Positions 44,556-53,666 of a stretch of DNA of 64,000 nt are shown here, in pieces (position 1 is the stretch's first letter; the number at the start of each line of letters is the position of its first letter). Source of the stretch: UBA5859 sp041940025 (lineage in GTDB: Bacteria > Pseudomonadota > Gammaproteobacteria > UBA5859); contig JBGTSY010000013.1 in assembly GCA_041940025.1 (NCBI GenBank), positions 7,868 through 71,867 of the forward strand. Reading direction: 5' to 3'. The notes beneath the pieces were generated by a model. That model worked only from the letters and a program-made list of their open reading frames with translations, ran no database searches and was not told where the DNA came from. The translations under genes and the position numbers were made by a program.

Positions 44556-46427
44556 ATGAGCGCCAGACCAGAATCAGCAAACAGACCGAAGACTCTTTTG
44601 GATGAGTCACTCCGTTTACCTTTTCCTGGTTCACTGAAGTGTTATGTGAGTAACGAACAGGGTACTGTTCGAGTACCGATGCGCCGAGTACAACAGTCCG
44701 AAACGCCTACGCAATCAGGACAGGAGCCGAACCCTGATATTTATCTATACGATACTTCCGGACCGTACACAGATCCTGATGTTCCGTTGCATATCCATCA
44801 AGGTTTAGGTGCCATCAGAACAGATTGGTTAGACAGACGCCCGGAGATTGAACTGTTACCGGGGCACTCATCAGAATATAGTCGCTCACGCTTAGATGAA
44901 CACTCCCTGTCAGCGGTTCGGTTTCCCCATCAAGCACCGGTGAGGCGGGCAAAAACGGGAGCAAATGTGTCGCAAATGCATTATGCGCGCGAGGGCATTA
45001 TTACCCCTGAAATGGAATTCGTGGCCATACGGGAAAACGAGTGCCGTCAACAGGCACTGGATGCAGGTTTGTTGAGGCAACATTCGGGAGAAGCTTTTGG
45101 TGCCCAAATTGGGCAAGAGATCACGGCTGAATTTGTGCGTCAGGAACTCGCATTGGGTCGCGCAATTATTCCTGCCAATGTCAATCATCCTGAACTGGAA
45201 CCGATGATCATTGGCCGAAACTTTAAGGTCAAAGTCAATGCCAACATTGGTAATTCGGCGCTGAGCTCGGGTATTGCAGAGGAAGTAGAGAAGTTAGTCT
45301 GGGCCATTCGCTGGGGTGCTGATACGGTGATGGATCTCTCCACGGGCAAACACATACATGAGACGCGGGAATGGATTATACGTAATTCACCTGTGCCCAT
45401 AGGCACGGTGCCCATCTACCAAGCTTTGGAGAAGGTAGAAGGCATTGCGGAGGAGCTGAGTTGGGAGATCATGAGAGATACCCTAATCGAGCAGGCAGAG
45501 CAAGGCGTAGATTATTTTACGCTGCATGCAGGGGTGCTGTTGCGTTATGTGCCTTTGGCAGCTGAACGCGTGACGGGAGTGGTCTCTCGTGGCGGCTCCA
45601 TTATGGCTAAATGGTGCTTGGCACATCACCAAGAGAACTTTTTATATAGTCACTTTGAAGAGATATGCGAGATCGCCAAAGCTTATGATGTCTCATTCTC
45701 ATTAGGAGATGGATTGCGCCCCGGTTCAGTTGCAGATGCCAATGATGCGGCGCAATTTGCAGAGTTAGAAACATTGGGTGAACTGACAAAAGTGGCTTGG
45801 CAACATGATGTGCAGGTGATGATTGAAGGGCCGGGTCATGTGCCTATGCAATTAATTAAAGCCAACATGGACAAACAACTCGACAGCTGTATGGAAGCCC
45901 CTTTCTATACTCTTGGGCCGCTTACCACTGATATTGCCCCTGCCTATGATCACATCACCTCTGCCATCGGAGCAGGCATGATAGGGTGGTATGGTTGCGC
46001 CATGCTTTGCTATGTGACGCCGAAAGAACATCTCGGTCTACCCGATCGAGAAGATGTGCGCGAAGGTATGGTAGCTTATCGAATCGCTGCCCATGCGGCA
46101 GATTTGGCGAAAGGATTACCCGGCGCCCAAATTAGAGACAACGCGCTGTCAAAGGCGAGATTTGAATTTCGCTGGCAAGATCAATTTAATCTCAGTTTGG
46201 ATCCAGAACGGGCACGCGAATATCATGATGCCACTTTGCCCAAAGAGGCGCACAAATTTTCCCACTTTTGCTCTATGTGTGGTCCTAAGTTTTGCTCTAT
46301 GGAGATCAGCCAACAAATACGTGGTCTTAGTAGCCAGTCCACTGAACAGCAACAGATCGAGTTGGGATTAAAGGAAAAGTCATTGGAGTTTAAAAGATCG
46401 GGACGAAAACTTTATAGAAAAAGTTGA
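44556..46427 (+). CDS. thiC: Phosphomethylpyrimidine synthase ThiC
   Basis: Radical-SAM-type enzyme turning aminoimidazole ribotide into the pyrimidine of thiamine. The 623 residues include the long N-terminal domain of proteobacterial ThiC, the core with N-A-N-I-G-N-S-A and E-G-P-G-H-V-P, and the C-terminal cluster motif C-S-M-C-G-P-K-F-C. AAAGAGG lies before ATG 44556. The leader is only about 190 bases to the divergent gene, and I see no THI-box (no CTGAGA or ACC-x-GA-x2-GG-x-TAA block). Confidence 0.97.
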   Translation: MSARPESANRPKTLLDESLRLPFPGSLKCYVSNEQGTVRVPMRRVQQSETPTQSGQEPNPDIYLYDTSGPYTDPDVPLHIHQGLGAIRTDWLDRRPEIELLPGHSSEYSRSRLDEHSLSAVRFPHQAPVRRAKTGANVSQMHYAREGIITPEMEFVAIRENECRQQALDAGLLRQHSGEAFGAQIGQEITAEFVRQELALGRAIIPANVNHPELEPMIIGRNFKVKVNANIGNSALSSGIAEEVEKLVWAIRWGADTVMDLSTGKHIHETREWIIRNSPVPIGTVPIYQALEKVEGIAEELSWEIMRDTLIEQAEQGVDYFTLHAGVLLRYVPLAAERVTGVVSRGGSIMAKWCLAHHQENFLYSHFEEICEIAKAYDVSFSLGDGLRPGSVADANDAAQFAELETLGELTKVAWQHDVQVMIEGPGHVPMQLIKANMDKQLDSCMEAPFYTLGPLTTDIAPAYDHITSAIGAGMIGWYGCAMLCYVTPKEHLGLPDREDVREGMVAYRIAAHAADLAKGLPGAQIRDNALSKARFEFRWQDQFNLSLDPERAREYHDATLPKEAHKFSHFCSMCGPKFCSMEISQQIRGLSSQSTEQQQIELGLKEKSLEFKRSGRKLYRKS

Positions 46428-46875
46428 GTATGTGTTTTTATGTATTTGGAGTATCAACACTGCATTCAGCGAGTCGACCCGCATAAGACTCCTTCGTTCT
46501 GAAGGTCGCGCAATTTAGAGTCCCATACTTTTCCATTCAGGAGAGAATGTGCCTATCTAGCAATCTAGACTCGTGAATATCGAGAGCGGAGGGCTTTTTA
46601 CTAGTGAAATAACTGCAGTGTGTGTCACTGTCTCTCCAGTTTGCGCTACCTCTTGTAATAGGACTATGCAATTCCAATACTGCATTCGCCACATCTGTAC
46701 CAGATCTGATAGAGGGTTGACGGTCTATTTTGCTCACAATAGCTAGTTCAAGATCGAAGCTTTTTTCCAAACCTGGATCCACTGGCCGTGAAGACGAATT
46801 TATGAATGAGAATGTGGCACAATTTTTTTTGAGTTTCGAATGAAAGTAAAGTGAGACGAAGTAAAAAACGCAACA
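46428..46875 (+). other. 448-base region without a recognisable gene
   Basis: A minus-strand open frame of 116 codons (46537-46887) crosses this region. It starts inside the terminator hairpin and has no recognised domain, so it is not called. No RNA motif or repeat was seen. Confidence 0.4.
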
Positions 46876-46909
46876 AAAAAGCCCCATTTCAGTTGAAATG
46901 AGGCTTTTT
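46876..46909 (-). terminator. Bidirectional terminator downstream of the AlkB-like gene
   Basis: AAAAAGCCCCATTTC (46876-46890) and GAAATGAGGCTTTTT (46895-46909) pair with a single mismatch around a 4-base loop. T tracts occur on both strands. It lies 15 bases after the hydroxylase stop. Confidence 0.9.
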
Positions 46910-46923
46910 AAAATTAACAGAAT

Positions 46924-48171
46924 TTATATGGAGGGGCTCACTGCAGTAGGTTCAGCAGACCGAATAGGCTGATTTTTTGCCGCTTCCATTAGCAGAGGGA
47001 TGCCGCTTTCCAGATTTTGTTGTTGTGCTAATTTCTTTTCAGCAGGAGAGGCAAATTTTTCATCCCATTCCAATAGTCTGGGGGCCATCACCCGATGCCA
47101 TAGGGGTGGGATAGCAGCCAATAGAAAACTGAGACCATAGCCCCTAAAGGTTTCTGGTGCTTCCTCGGGAACAGCTTTTAACTCCCAAAAGTCCACATCT
47201 GCATCTGCATGATGGTGAGAGTGTCGATTGATGCCGGCAATCGCCCAGTAGGTGGTCATGGTGTTGTCATTCCACGCGTGATAAATCTTCATTGGTTCTG
47301 TGGGCACCCTCACTAATCCATGGTGTTCGATATAATTGGCTGCCTCCAAAGCTAAATGGGGAATGAGGCCGATGATTAATATAAAGAGTAGCCCTAAGAG
47401 CCCACCCGCATAGATAAACATCAAGATCACGCCTGCCTCCATTGCCCAACCACGCAAAGCAATATTCTCCCAACTCCAGGGTGATTTCCCTTGCACGCTA
47501 AGGCGTTTTTTCTCTAGAGCCCAGGTCATTTTGTACTGGCCTATGATCGATCGCCAGATAAAGGGATATAAATTTTCTCCGCGTCTAGAGGTTGCGGGAT
47601 CCGCAGGCGTGCAAACCAAATTGTGATGACCGTAAGGATGTCGAATAGAGAAGTAGGTAAATAGGCCGAATGCACTTCCCAAGCGCCCGATGAAATAGGT
47701 AAGTGGCTGCCCCACTCTATGGGTGAGTTCATGGCCCACAATTAAGGTGGCGCTAATCGCCGCGAGACCGCCTATTCCGATAATGGCATTCAACTGAAAA
47801 AGGGTATGGCTTTGGTGTACCGCGAGTGCATCATAACCGAATATGTTTTGTATCCAGGCACCTATTCCCAAAAAGTCGTTGCCCATGTAGGCACCCGCAG
47901 CCCAGGCACATAACGAGATGTTGATTATCGCAAGAAATTGAGCAAAATATTCTAATCCGTAGAAGATTTCGGGATGCGCATATTGATAATCTTGTAGATC
48001 TTTAATACCGATCAACTCACCCAGTAGAAAGGGAATACCGAAGACAAGTAATAATATAAGTGGCCAATTACCCCCATGTAGTACCGCCGGGATACCTAAT
48101 GCCACCACAAGAATTGATACTATAAAAAATCTTCCGTACAACCATACTGGTTTTAGTTTTTCCACATCCAT
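46924..48171 (-). CDS. AlkB-type diiron membrane hydroxylase (alkane 1-monooxygenase family)
   Basis: Integral-membrane monooxygenase of about 415 residues, predicted to hydroxylate an alkane or alkyl-aromatic side chain using a rubredoxin or ferredoxin. Histidine boxes are H-E-L-T-H (147-151), H-P-Y-G-H-H (178-183) and R-H-S-H-H-H (316-321). The family N-Y-x-E-H-Y-G appears as N-Y-I-E-H-H-G (279-285). Box 2 begins R-H where classical AlkB has E-H. All iron-binding histidines remain, but these changes place it outside classical AlkB. No rubredoxin gene is adjacent. ATG 48171 is chosen; TTG 48177 is possible. Confidence 0.9.
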   Translation of the reverse strand: MDVEKLKPVWLYGRFFIVSILVVALGIPAVLHGGNWPLILLLVFGIPFLLGELIGIKDLQDYQYAHPEIFYGLEYFAQFLAIINISLCAWAAGAYMGNDFLGIGAWIQNIFGYDALAVHQSHTLFQLNAIIGIGGLAAISATLIVGHELTHRVGQPLTYFIGRLGSAFGLFTYFSIRHPYGHHNLVCTPADPATSRRGENLYPFIWRSIIGQYKMTWALEKKRLSVQGKSPWSWENIALRGWAMEAGVILMFIYAGGLLGLLFILIIGLIPHLALEAANYIEHHGLVRVPTEPMKIYHAWNDNTMTTYWAIAGINRHSHHHADADVDFWELKAVPEEAPETFRGYGLSFLLAAIPPLWHRVMAPRLLEWDEKFASPAEKKLAQQQNLESGIPLLMEAAKNQPIRSAEPTAVSPSI

Positions 48172-48288
48172 CTCCAATGATAAGTAATGTCATTATTCTA
48201 GGTTGAAGACGTACTATAATTAATAAACCTTCGTATAAGTTATTGAATACTTTAATGGTAATATAATTTATATTTATTAATAAGCGAG

Positions 48289-48768
48289 TTAAATTCCGAG
48301 ATACCGGGAACCGGCAGCCATGAGAACAACGAAGATGCCCAGATACATATTGATGGATATGACTGTACGTAATTTAACCATCTGGGCTGCCGCAGCTTGT
48401 TTGTCTCCAGTATCAATGGATTGGCACATTTTCTGAAAAGGACCAAATTGAATGTAGACAAAGATGCCAACCATAATGATGGCTAAGGTCATCATCAAGT
48501 GAATAGATATGGGTACCGCGCCGAATCCTCCCAATCCATACAGCATCATCCAAAATCCAGTGATAAAAAGCACAATGATCGAGATCCACACATAGGTGAA
48601 AAATCGTTTATAAATTTGGCGCCACAGCGGTGGTAGCTCATTAGGTGGAATCATTTGGGAAGCGAACACCGGCCGCAATATCCAATAGCTAAAAAACATA
48701 CCACCCACCCAGACTAACGCTGCCAATAGGTGCAGCATGATGGCAACACTCATGAAAAAATTCATCAT
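48289..48768 (-). CDS. Small CopD-like integral membrane protein
   Basis: A 159-residue protein with four membrane helices (about 5-28, 55-77, 85-105, 135-155). H-L-L-A-A-L-V-W-V-G-G-M-F-F in helix 1 and S-I-H-L-M-M-T in helix 3 place histidines in the membrane, as in CopD/YfiN-type membrane proteins that may bind haem or copper. GAGGA precedes ATG 48768. It lies between the AlkB-like gene and a DUF3530-type gene. Function unknown. Confidence 0.8.
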   Translation of the reverse strand: MMNFFMSVAIMLHLLAALVWVGGMFFSYWILRPVFASQMIPPNELPPLWRQIYKRFFTYVWISIIVLFITGFWMMLYGLGGFGAVPISIHLMMTLAIIMVGIFVYIQFGPFQKMCQSIDTGDKQAAAAQMVKLRTVISINMYLGIFVVLMAAGSRYLGI

Positions 48769-48796
48769 TTTGCGATCCTCAAGGGAATTTCAGCAA

Positions 48797-49639
48797 TCAG
48801 GGTACTAATGTTAACTGAGAAGAGTGTCGTTGTAACCAACCTCTAACCCTAAGTTTAATTGGTGTGACTCGACCTTGTAGATGGGTTGCTGGTAGGTGCA
48901 TCCAGGTATATCGGGGATTGCCTGCTTTTATCGCAGTACGACGGTTTTGATTTTCAGTGTAATTTGCACCTAGGGGACGGGTGCGGATTTGCAGATCTAA
49001 TGCCGGGATCTCTAGATTGGCCAGTAGATTGTCGGGGTGGTTCTCTGTGGAGAGTTGAGGGTGTCGAACCGAGTCGATACAGACTACTGTGAAGATAGGA
49101 CCTTGATTAACATTCTCTGCAGCATTGGCGGCGAGTGTGGCTCCTAATCCTTCTCCAATGATTGCGAACTGTTTATAGCCCTGTTCTTTTAGATATTTGA
49201 TTGCACTATCTACTCTGATCTTTATCTCTGCTACCAATTCGTTTTGTGTGAATGGAAGTGTTTCGTATGCGGTGAATGGAGTATGTAGAGATAGAGATGC
49301 CCAACCGTGATTCGGCAGATAATTGCGCAATCCGGAAATAAGCGGTGCATCATTTGGCTGACCATAGGCGTCATGGAGCAGAATGACTGCGCCCAGCGCT
49401 TGTTTTCCCTTGTTCGCTATATATAGAGCGTGGATCCTTTGTTTTCCTGTATCAATATTGATTAACTCTTCTGCACGTTCAGCGGATCCCAGTTGATAGA
49501 GAAAACGGGCACTTTCGACGGATCCTGCTTGAATCTGATCCGTGGCCACCACCACTGCGAATAGACTTAAAATGAGTGGCCAAATTCTAGAATTTCGTTT
49601 GCCGGCAAGGGTAGCGACAGTTCGGTTTAATTGTTTCAT
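48797..49639 (-). CDS. DUF3530-like secreted alpha/beta-hydrolase-fold protein
   Basis: About 280 residues from ATG 49639 with a hydrophobic N-terminal segment (about 18-34) that may be a signal peptide or anchor. The fold outline (V-I-L-L-H-D-A-Y-G, then a nucleophile-elbow position, then a late P-A-T-H-L-Q-G histidine) matches DUF3530/alpha-beta hydrolases. At the elbow it reads G-E-G-L-G (162-166), so the usual serine is glutamate. It may be catalytically dead or a different enzyme type. The longer frame to 49708 would add 23 residues without support. Confidence 0.8.
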   Translation of the reverse strand: MKQLNRTVATLAGKRNSRIWPLILSLFAVVVATDQIQAGSVESARFLYQLGSAERAEELINIDTGKQRIHALYIANKGKQALGAVILLHDAYGQPNDAPLISGLRNYLPNHGWASLSLHTPFTAYETLPFTQNELVAEIKIRVDSAIKYLKEQGYKQFAIIGEGLGATLAANAAENVNQGPIFTVVCIDSVRHPQLSTENHPDNLLANLEIPALDLQIRTRPLGANYTENQNRRTAIKAGNPRYTWMHLPATHLQGRVTPIKLRVRGWLQRHSSQLTLVP

Positions 49640-49762
49640 ACCTATTACTTCGGCGCCGAATGGTAAGCTGTGAATGATCTTCAAAAGGAGCGTACTGGCT
49701 GAAAACAAACCTGTTTTACTGTAAAGTGGCGCCTTTAAGTGGGGGCCATAGGTAGAAGATCA

Positions 49763-50446
49763 ATGAGCTTAGATTTTTGGATTGCACCATCGGTATTGGC
49801 GGCAAATTTGGCGCGTCTAGGCGATGAGGTACAGTCGGTGGTGGATGCGGGTGCAGATCTGATTCATTTCGATGTCATGGACAACCACTATGTGCCCAAC
49901 CTCACTTTTGGACCATCTGTTTGTAAGTCATTGATTCAATATGGCATTAAACAGCCAATTGATGTACATCTGATGGTGTCACCGGTGGATGATTTAATTC
50001 GGGCATTCGCAGATGCAGGTGCGCGCTATATTAGTTTTCATCCTGAGGCGAGCGAGCACGTCCATCGCAGCATTAGGTTGATCCGGGATCTGGGTTGTCA
50101 CCCTGGACTTGTTTTTAATCCAGCAACCCCTCTTAACTATTTAGACTGGATGATTGATGAGTTAGATTTGATCTTACTAATGTCAGTCAATCCAGGATTT
50201 GGGGGACAAAGTTTCATTCCGGCGACGCTACCTAAAATTGGTGCAGTGCGAGATCACATTAATAGAAGCGGTAGAGCCATTCGTCTCCAGGTCGATGGCG
50301 GTATTTCCGCAGAGAATATTGCAGAAATTGCCACAGCAGGCGCAGACACTTTCGTTGCAGGTTCTGCTATCTTTGGTGCAAACAACTATTCTCAGGTGAT
50401 GGATCGCATGCGTTCAGCCTTAAACACTGTGGCCAAAACCAAATAG
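49763..50446 (+). CDS. rpe: Ribulose-phosphate 3-epimerase
   Basis: Interconverts ribulose-5-phosphate and xylulose-5-phosphate in the pentose-phosphate route. The 227 residues hold I-A-P-S-V-L-A-A-N, H-F-D-V-M-D-N-H-Y-V-P-N, H-L-M-V and V-N-P-G-F-G-G-Q-S-F, all standard. ATG 49763 is preferred; an in-frame GTG at 49739 adds eight residues. It precedes trpE by 90 bases. Many gammaproteobacteria have gph between these two; it is absent here. Confidence 0.97.
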   Translation: MSLDFWIAPSVLAANLARLGDEVQSVVDAGADLIHFDVMDNHYVPNLTFGPSVCKSLIQYGIKQPIDVHLMVSPVDDLIRAFADAGARYISFHPEASEHVHRSIRLIRDLGCHPGLVFNPATPLNYLDWMIDELDLILLMSVNPGFGGQSFIPATLPKIGAVRDHINRSGRAIRLQVDGGISAENIAEIATAGADTFVAGSAIFGANNYSQVMDRMRSALNTVAKTK

Positions 50447-50536
50447 CCATAGATCGCGGTAGTTGTAAACTTAATTCATCAGGACATCGTCTGAAGCTTG
50501 AATGGCGTGATTCATGTAGTCAGTAAGAGTTGGCAT

Positions 50537-52018
50537 ATGTTGGATAAGAATCAATTTGAACAGTATATAGAACAGGGTTATACCGCTGCGCCACTGGTAC
50601 TCGAAGTGCTCGCGGATCTAGATACGCCCCTGTCGACTTTTTTGAAATTATCCGGCGGCCCTTACTCATATCTGTTGGAATCGGTACAGGGTGGTGAGGT
50701 GTGGGGTCGCTTTTCTGTGATCGGTTTACCCTGTCGTGAAGTGATTAAAGTGTATGGGGATACCATAGTTGTAGAGGATTCTGGCCAGATAGTAGAGAAA
50801 GAGCACTCTGATGATCCTCTCGCTTGGATAGAGAATAGATTTAGTCAATTCAAAGTAGTTGAGCCAGCCGAACTACCCATGTTTTATGGCGGCTATGTGG
50901 GATATTTTGGTTATGATACGGTCCGTCTGATTGAGCCCCGATTAAAGAATGGTGCAGGACGGGACGAACTGTCCATTCCTGATATTTTGCTCATGCGCTC
51001 CGAGGAGTTGGTGGTGTTTGATAACCTGAGGGGCAAGCTATTTATAATTGTATTGGCGCATAGTGAGGGCAGTCGGGATTTCGATTGGGCAACGACTCGT
51101 TTAGAAGAGTTGCGGCATAAGTTGCGTCAGCAAAAGCCTATTGATGGGGGTGTCCAGCAAGAACAGAAAGTAGCGAATGAGCGGGACTTTGTATCCGGGT
51201 TCACGCAACAGGCATTTGAGGAAGCGGTCACCCGTTGTAAAGAGTACATTTTGGCAGGTGATGTCATGCAAGTGGTATTGTCACAAAGACTGTCATTGCC
51301 TTTCAATCAAGCACCTCTGGATCTCTACCGCGCATTAAGAACATTGAATCCTTCTCCCTATATGTTTTATCTTGAATTGGGAGAGTTCAGCGTTGTGGGT
51401 GCTTCGCCTGAGGTGTTAGTTCGTCGTGAGGCGGCGCGAGTGACAGTCAGACCCATCGCGGGTACGCGGCCACGGGGTCGGGACGAAGCAGAAGACTTAG
51501 CTTTAGAGAAAGAGTTACTCGCGGATCCTAAAGAGATTGCGGAGCATCTCATGCTGATCGATTTGGGCCGCAATGACATCGGACGGATTGCAAAAGTAGG
51601 GGAAGTAAAGGTCACAGAAAAAATGGTCATAGAGCGTTATTCTCACGTCATGCACATAGTTTCTAATGTTCAAGGAACGTTACGTGATGACTGTGCACTG
51701 CTGGATCCGCTCAGGGCTACCTTTCCAATGGGTACCTTAACAGGGGCGCCCAAGGTGCGGGCAATGGAAATTATTGACGAATTTGAACCGGTGAAACGGG
51801 GATTATATGGTGGTGCTGTTGGCTACATTGCGTGGTCTGGAAATATGGATACTGCAATAGCAATTCGCACCGTTGTCATTAAGCAGCAACAGCTCTATCT
51901 TCAGGTGGGTGCTGGCATTGTCGCGGACTCAGTGCCACAGAATGAATGGGAAGAGACCATGAATAAAGGGCGGGCCATTGTCAAAGCAGTGCAACTCGCA
52001 CAAAAGGGACTAAATTAG
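50537..52018 (+). CDS. trpE: Anthranilate synthase component I
   Basis: Makes anthranilate from chorismate with ammonia from TrpG, the first step to tryptophan. About 493 residues from ATG 50537. The feedback motif LLES followed ten residues later by serine (L-L-E-S-V-Q-G-G-E-V-W-G-R-F-S) is intact, so tryptophan inhibition is likely. P-I-A-G-T-R-P-R-G and the C-terminal G-A-G-I-V-A-D-S are catalytic hallmarks. No trp leader peptide or attenuator was recognised upstream. Confidence 0.97.
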   Translation: MLDKNQFEQYIEQGYTAAPLVLEVLADLDTPLSTFLKLSGGPYSYLLESVQGGEVWGRFSVIGLPCREVIKVYGDTIVVEDSGQIVEKEHSDDPLAWIENRFSQFKVVEPAELPMFYGGYVGYFGYDTVRLIEPRLKNGAGRDELSIPDILLMRSEELVVFDNLRGKLFIIVLAHSEGSRDFDWATTRLEELRHKLRQQKPIDGGVQQEQKVANERDFVSGFTQQAFEEAVTRCKEYILAGDVMQVVLSQRLSLPFNQAPLDLYRALRTLNPSPYMFYLELGEFSVVGASPEVLVRREAARVTVRPIAGTRPRGRDEAEDLALEKELLADPKEIAEHLMLIDLGRNDIGRIAKVGEVKVTEKMVIERYSHVMHIVSNVQGTLRDDCALLDPLRATFPMGTLTGAPKVRAMEIIDEFEPVKRGLYGGAVGYIAWSGNMDTAIAIRTVVIKQQQLYLQVGAGIVADSVPQNEWEETMNKGRAIVKAVQLAQKGLN

Positions 52019-52031
52019 TTGTGACACTACT

Positions 52032-52619
52032 ATGTTGTTAATGATCGATAACTATGATTCTTTTACCTATAACCTAGTCCAATATTTCGGAGAGTTGGGT
52101 GTAGAGGTTCAGGTGTATCGTAACGATCAGATCTCAATTGCCGACATCGAGGCGTTGCAACCGAAGTGGATAGTGATTTCTCCTGGACCCTGTACTCCAG
52201 ATCAAGCGGGGATCTCTCTAGATGTGGTCCAGCATTTTATTGGCAAGATCCCTTTGTTGGGTGTCTGCTTGGGTCATCAAACTATTGCCCAGGCATTTGG
52301 CGGCAAGATTATTCGAGCGGGCTTGGTGATGCATGGAAAAACATCGCAAGTGTTCCATCGTGGTGAGGGCGTATTCCGAAATCTTGAGGATCCTTTCACC
52401 GCCACTCGTTATCATTCTTTGGTGGTGGATAAAGAACAGCTCCCTGATTGTCTGGAAGTCACTGCTTGGACCAAAACTGAAGAGGGCGAGAGGGAAGAAA
52501 TCATGGGGATTCGTCATAAGTCTTTAGCCGTGGAGGGGGTTCAGTTTCATCCCGAATCAATCTTGACTGAACATGGTCATCAGTTGTTGGAAAATTTTTT
52601 AAAAACTGCACAGGAATAG
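52032..52619 (+). CDS. trpG: Anthranilate synthase component II (glutamine amidotransferase)
   Basis: Supplies ammonia from glutamine to TrpE. The 195 residues hold D-N-Y-D-S-F-T-Y-N-L at the start, the nucleophile segment G-V-C-L-G-H-Q and V-Q-F-H-P-E-S-I for the His-Glu pair. It may also serve PabB in folate synthesis, as TrpG/PabA does in many bacteria. It lies 13 bases after trpE. Confidence 0.96.
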   Translation: MLLMIDNYDSFTYNLVQYFGELGVEVQVYRNDQISIADIEALQPKWIVISPGPCTPDQAGISLDVVQHFIGKIPLLGVCLGHQTIAQAFGGKIIRAGLVMHGKTSQVFHRGEGVFRNLEDPFTATRYHSLVVDKEQLPDCLEVTAWTKTEEGEREEIMGIRHKSLAVEGVQFHPESILTEHGHQLLENFLKTAQE

Positions 52620-52626
52620 CGTCGCG

Positions 52627-53646
52627 ATGGAAATGAAACAGGCAATCCAGCAGCTACTCGACGGCAATGATCTGGATTTCAAAGAGATGACGCAAGTGAT
52701 GCATAAGATCATGACCGGGGAGGCAACGGGTGCGCAAATCGGTGGTTTTTTGGTGGCGCTGCGCATGAAGGGGGAGACGATTAGCGAAATTAGTGCAGCC
52801 GCTCAGGTGATGCGTGATTTAGCCGCCCCTGTTCAAGTATCTGCCACTCATTTGGTGGATACTTGCGGCACTGGTGGAGACGGATCCCATACCTTCAATA
52901 TTTCCACTGTGAGCGCCGTGGTGGCAGCGGCCGGAGGCGCGCGGGTGGCGAAACATGGCAATCGATCCGCTTCCAGTCAATCTGGTAGCGCCGATCTACT
53001 GGAAGCTGCAGGGGTCAATTTGGATTTAACCGCAGAGCAGGTGGCAACTTGCATCGATGAAGTGGGTATCGGCTTTATGTTTGCCGTCAAGCATCACAGT
53101 GCGATGAAACATGCGATTGGCGCGCGCAAAGAATTGGGAGTGCGCACTATCTTTAATCTGCTTGGGCCGCTGACCAATCCGGCGGGCGCCCCCAATCAGG
53201 TGATTGGTCTATTTAGCGAGACCTTACTGATGCCAATTGCTGAGGTGCTCAAACAGTTGGGTAGTGAACATGTGTTACTGGTTCATGGTGATGGCGGCAT
53301 GGATGAGATCTCACTAAGTGGTCCGACTCAGGTTGTTGAATTGCTCCAGGGTGAGATCAAGCAATACCAGATTTCCCCGGAAGAGTTTGCGATGCAGCGG
53401 CAACCAATGGCCAGTATACAGGTGCAAAGTGTCGAGGAGAGTCTTGCCATGGCGCACCGGGTATTAGATGATGACGCTATTCCCGCGCGGGATATAGTCT
53501 GTTTAAATGCGGGGGCAGCACTGTACGCAAGTGGTATCGCTCATACACTTGAAAAAGGGGTGAACAAGGCGAGGGCAGTAGTGGCTTCAGGCGCGGCTAA
53601 AGCGAAGTTTCAACAGTTAATAGAATTTACAAAAAATCAATTTTAG
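52627..53646 (+). CDS. trpD: Anthranilate phosphoribosyltransferase
   Basis: Adds phosphoribosyl to anthranilate. The 339 residues hold the PRPP-binding loop G-T-G-G-D-G-S-H-T-F-N-I-S-T (about 79-92), and K-H-G-N-R-S-A-S-S and N-L-L-G-P-L-T-N-P-A. It starts 7 bases after trpG. Confidence 0.97.
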   Translation: MEMKQAIQQLLDGNDLDFKEMTQVMHKIMTGEATGAQIGGFLVALRMKGETISEISAAAQVMRDLAAPVQVSATHLVDTCGTGGDGSHTFNISTVSAVVAAAGGARVAKHGNRSASSQSGSADLLEAAGVNLDLTAEQVATCIDEVGIGFMFAVKHHSAMKHAIGARKELGVRTIFNLLGPLTNPAGAPNQVIGLFSETLLMPIAEVLKQLGSEHVLLVHGDGGMDEISLSGPTQVVELLQGEIKQYQISPEEFAMQRQPMASIQVQSVEESLAMAHRVLDDDAIPARDIVCLNAGAALYASGIAHTLEKGVNKARAVVASGAAKAKFQQLIEFTKNQF

Positions 53647-53666
53647 AATTCCAAAGGTGAGTGAAG

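Noticed and set aside
46537..46887. Minus-strand frame of 116 codons between thiC and the AlkB-like gene
   Set aside because: It starts inside a terminator hairpin, has no ribosome site or domain, and its composition looks random.
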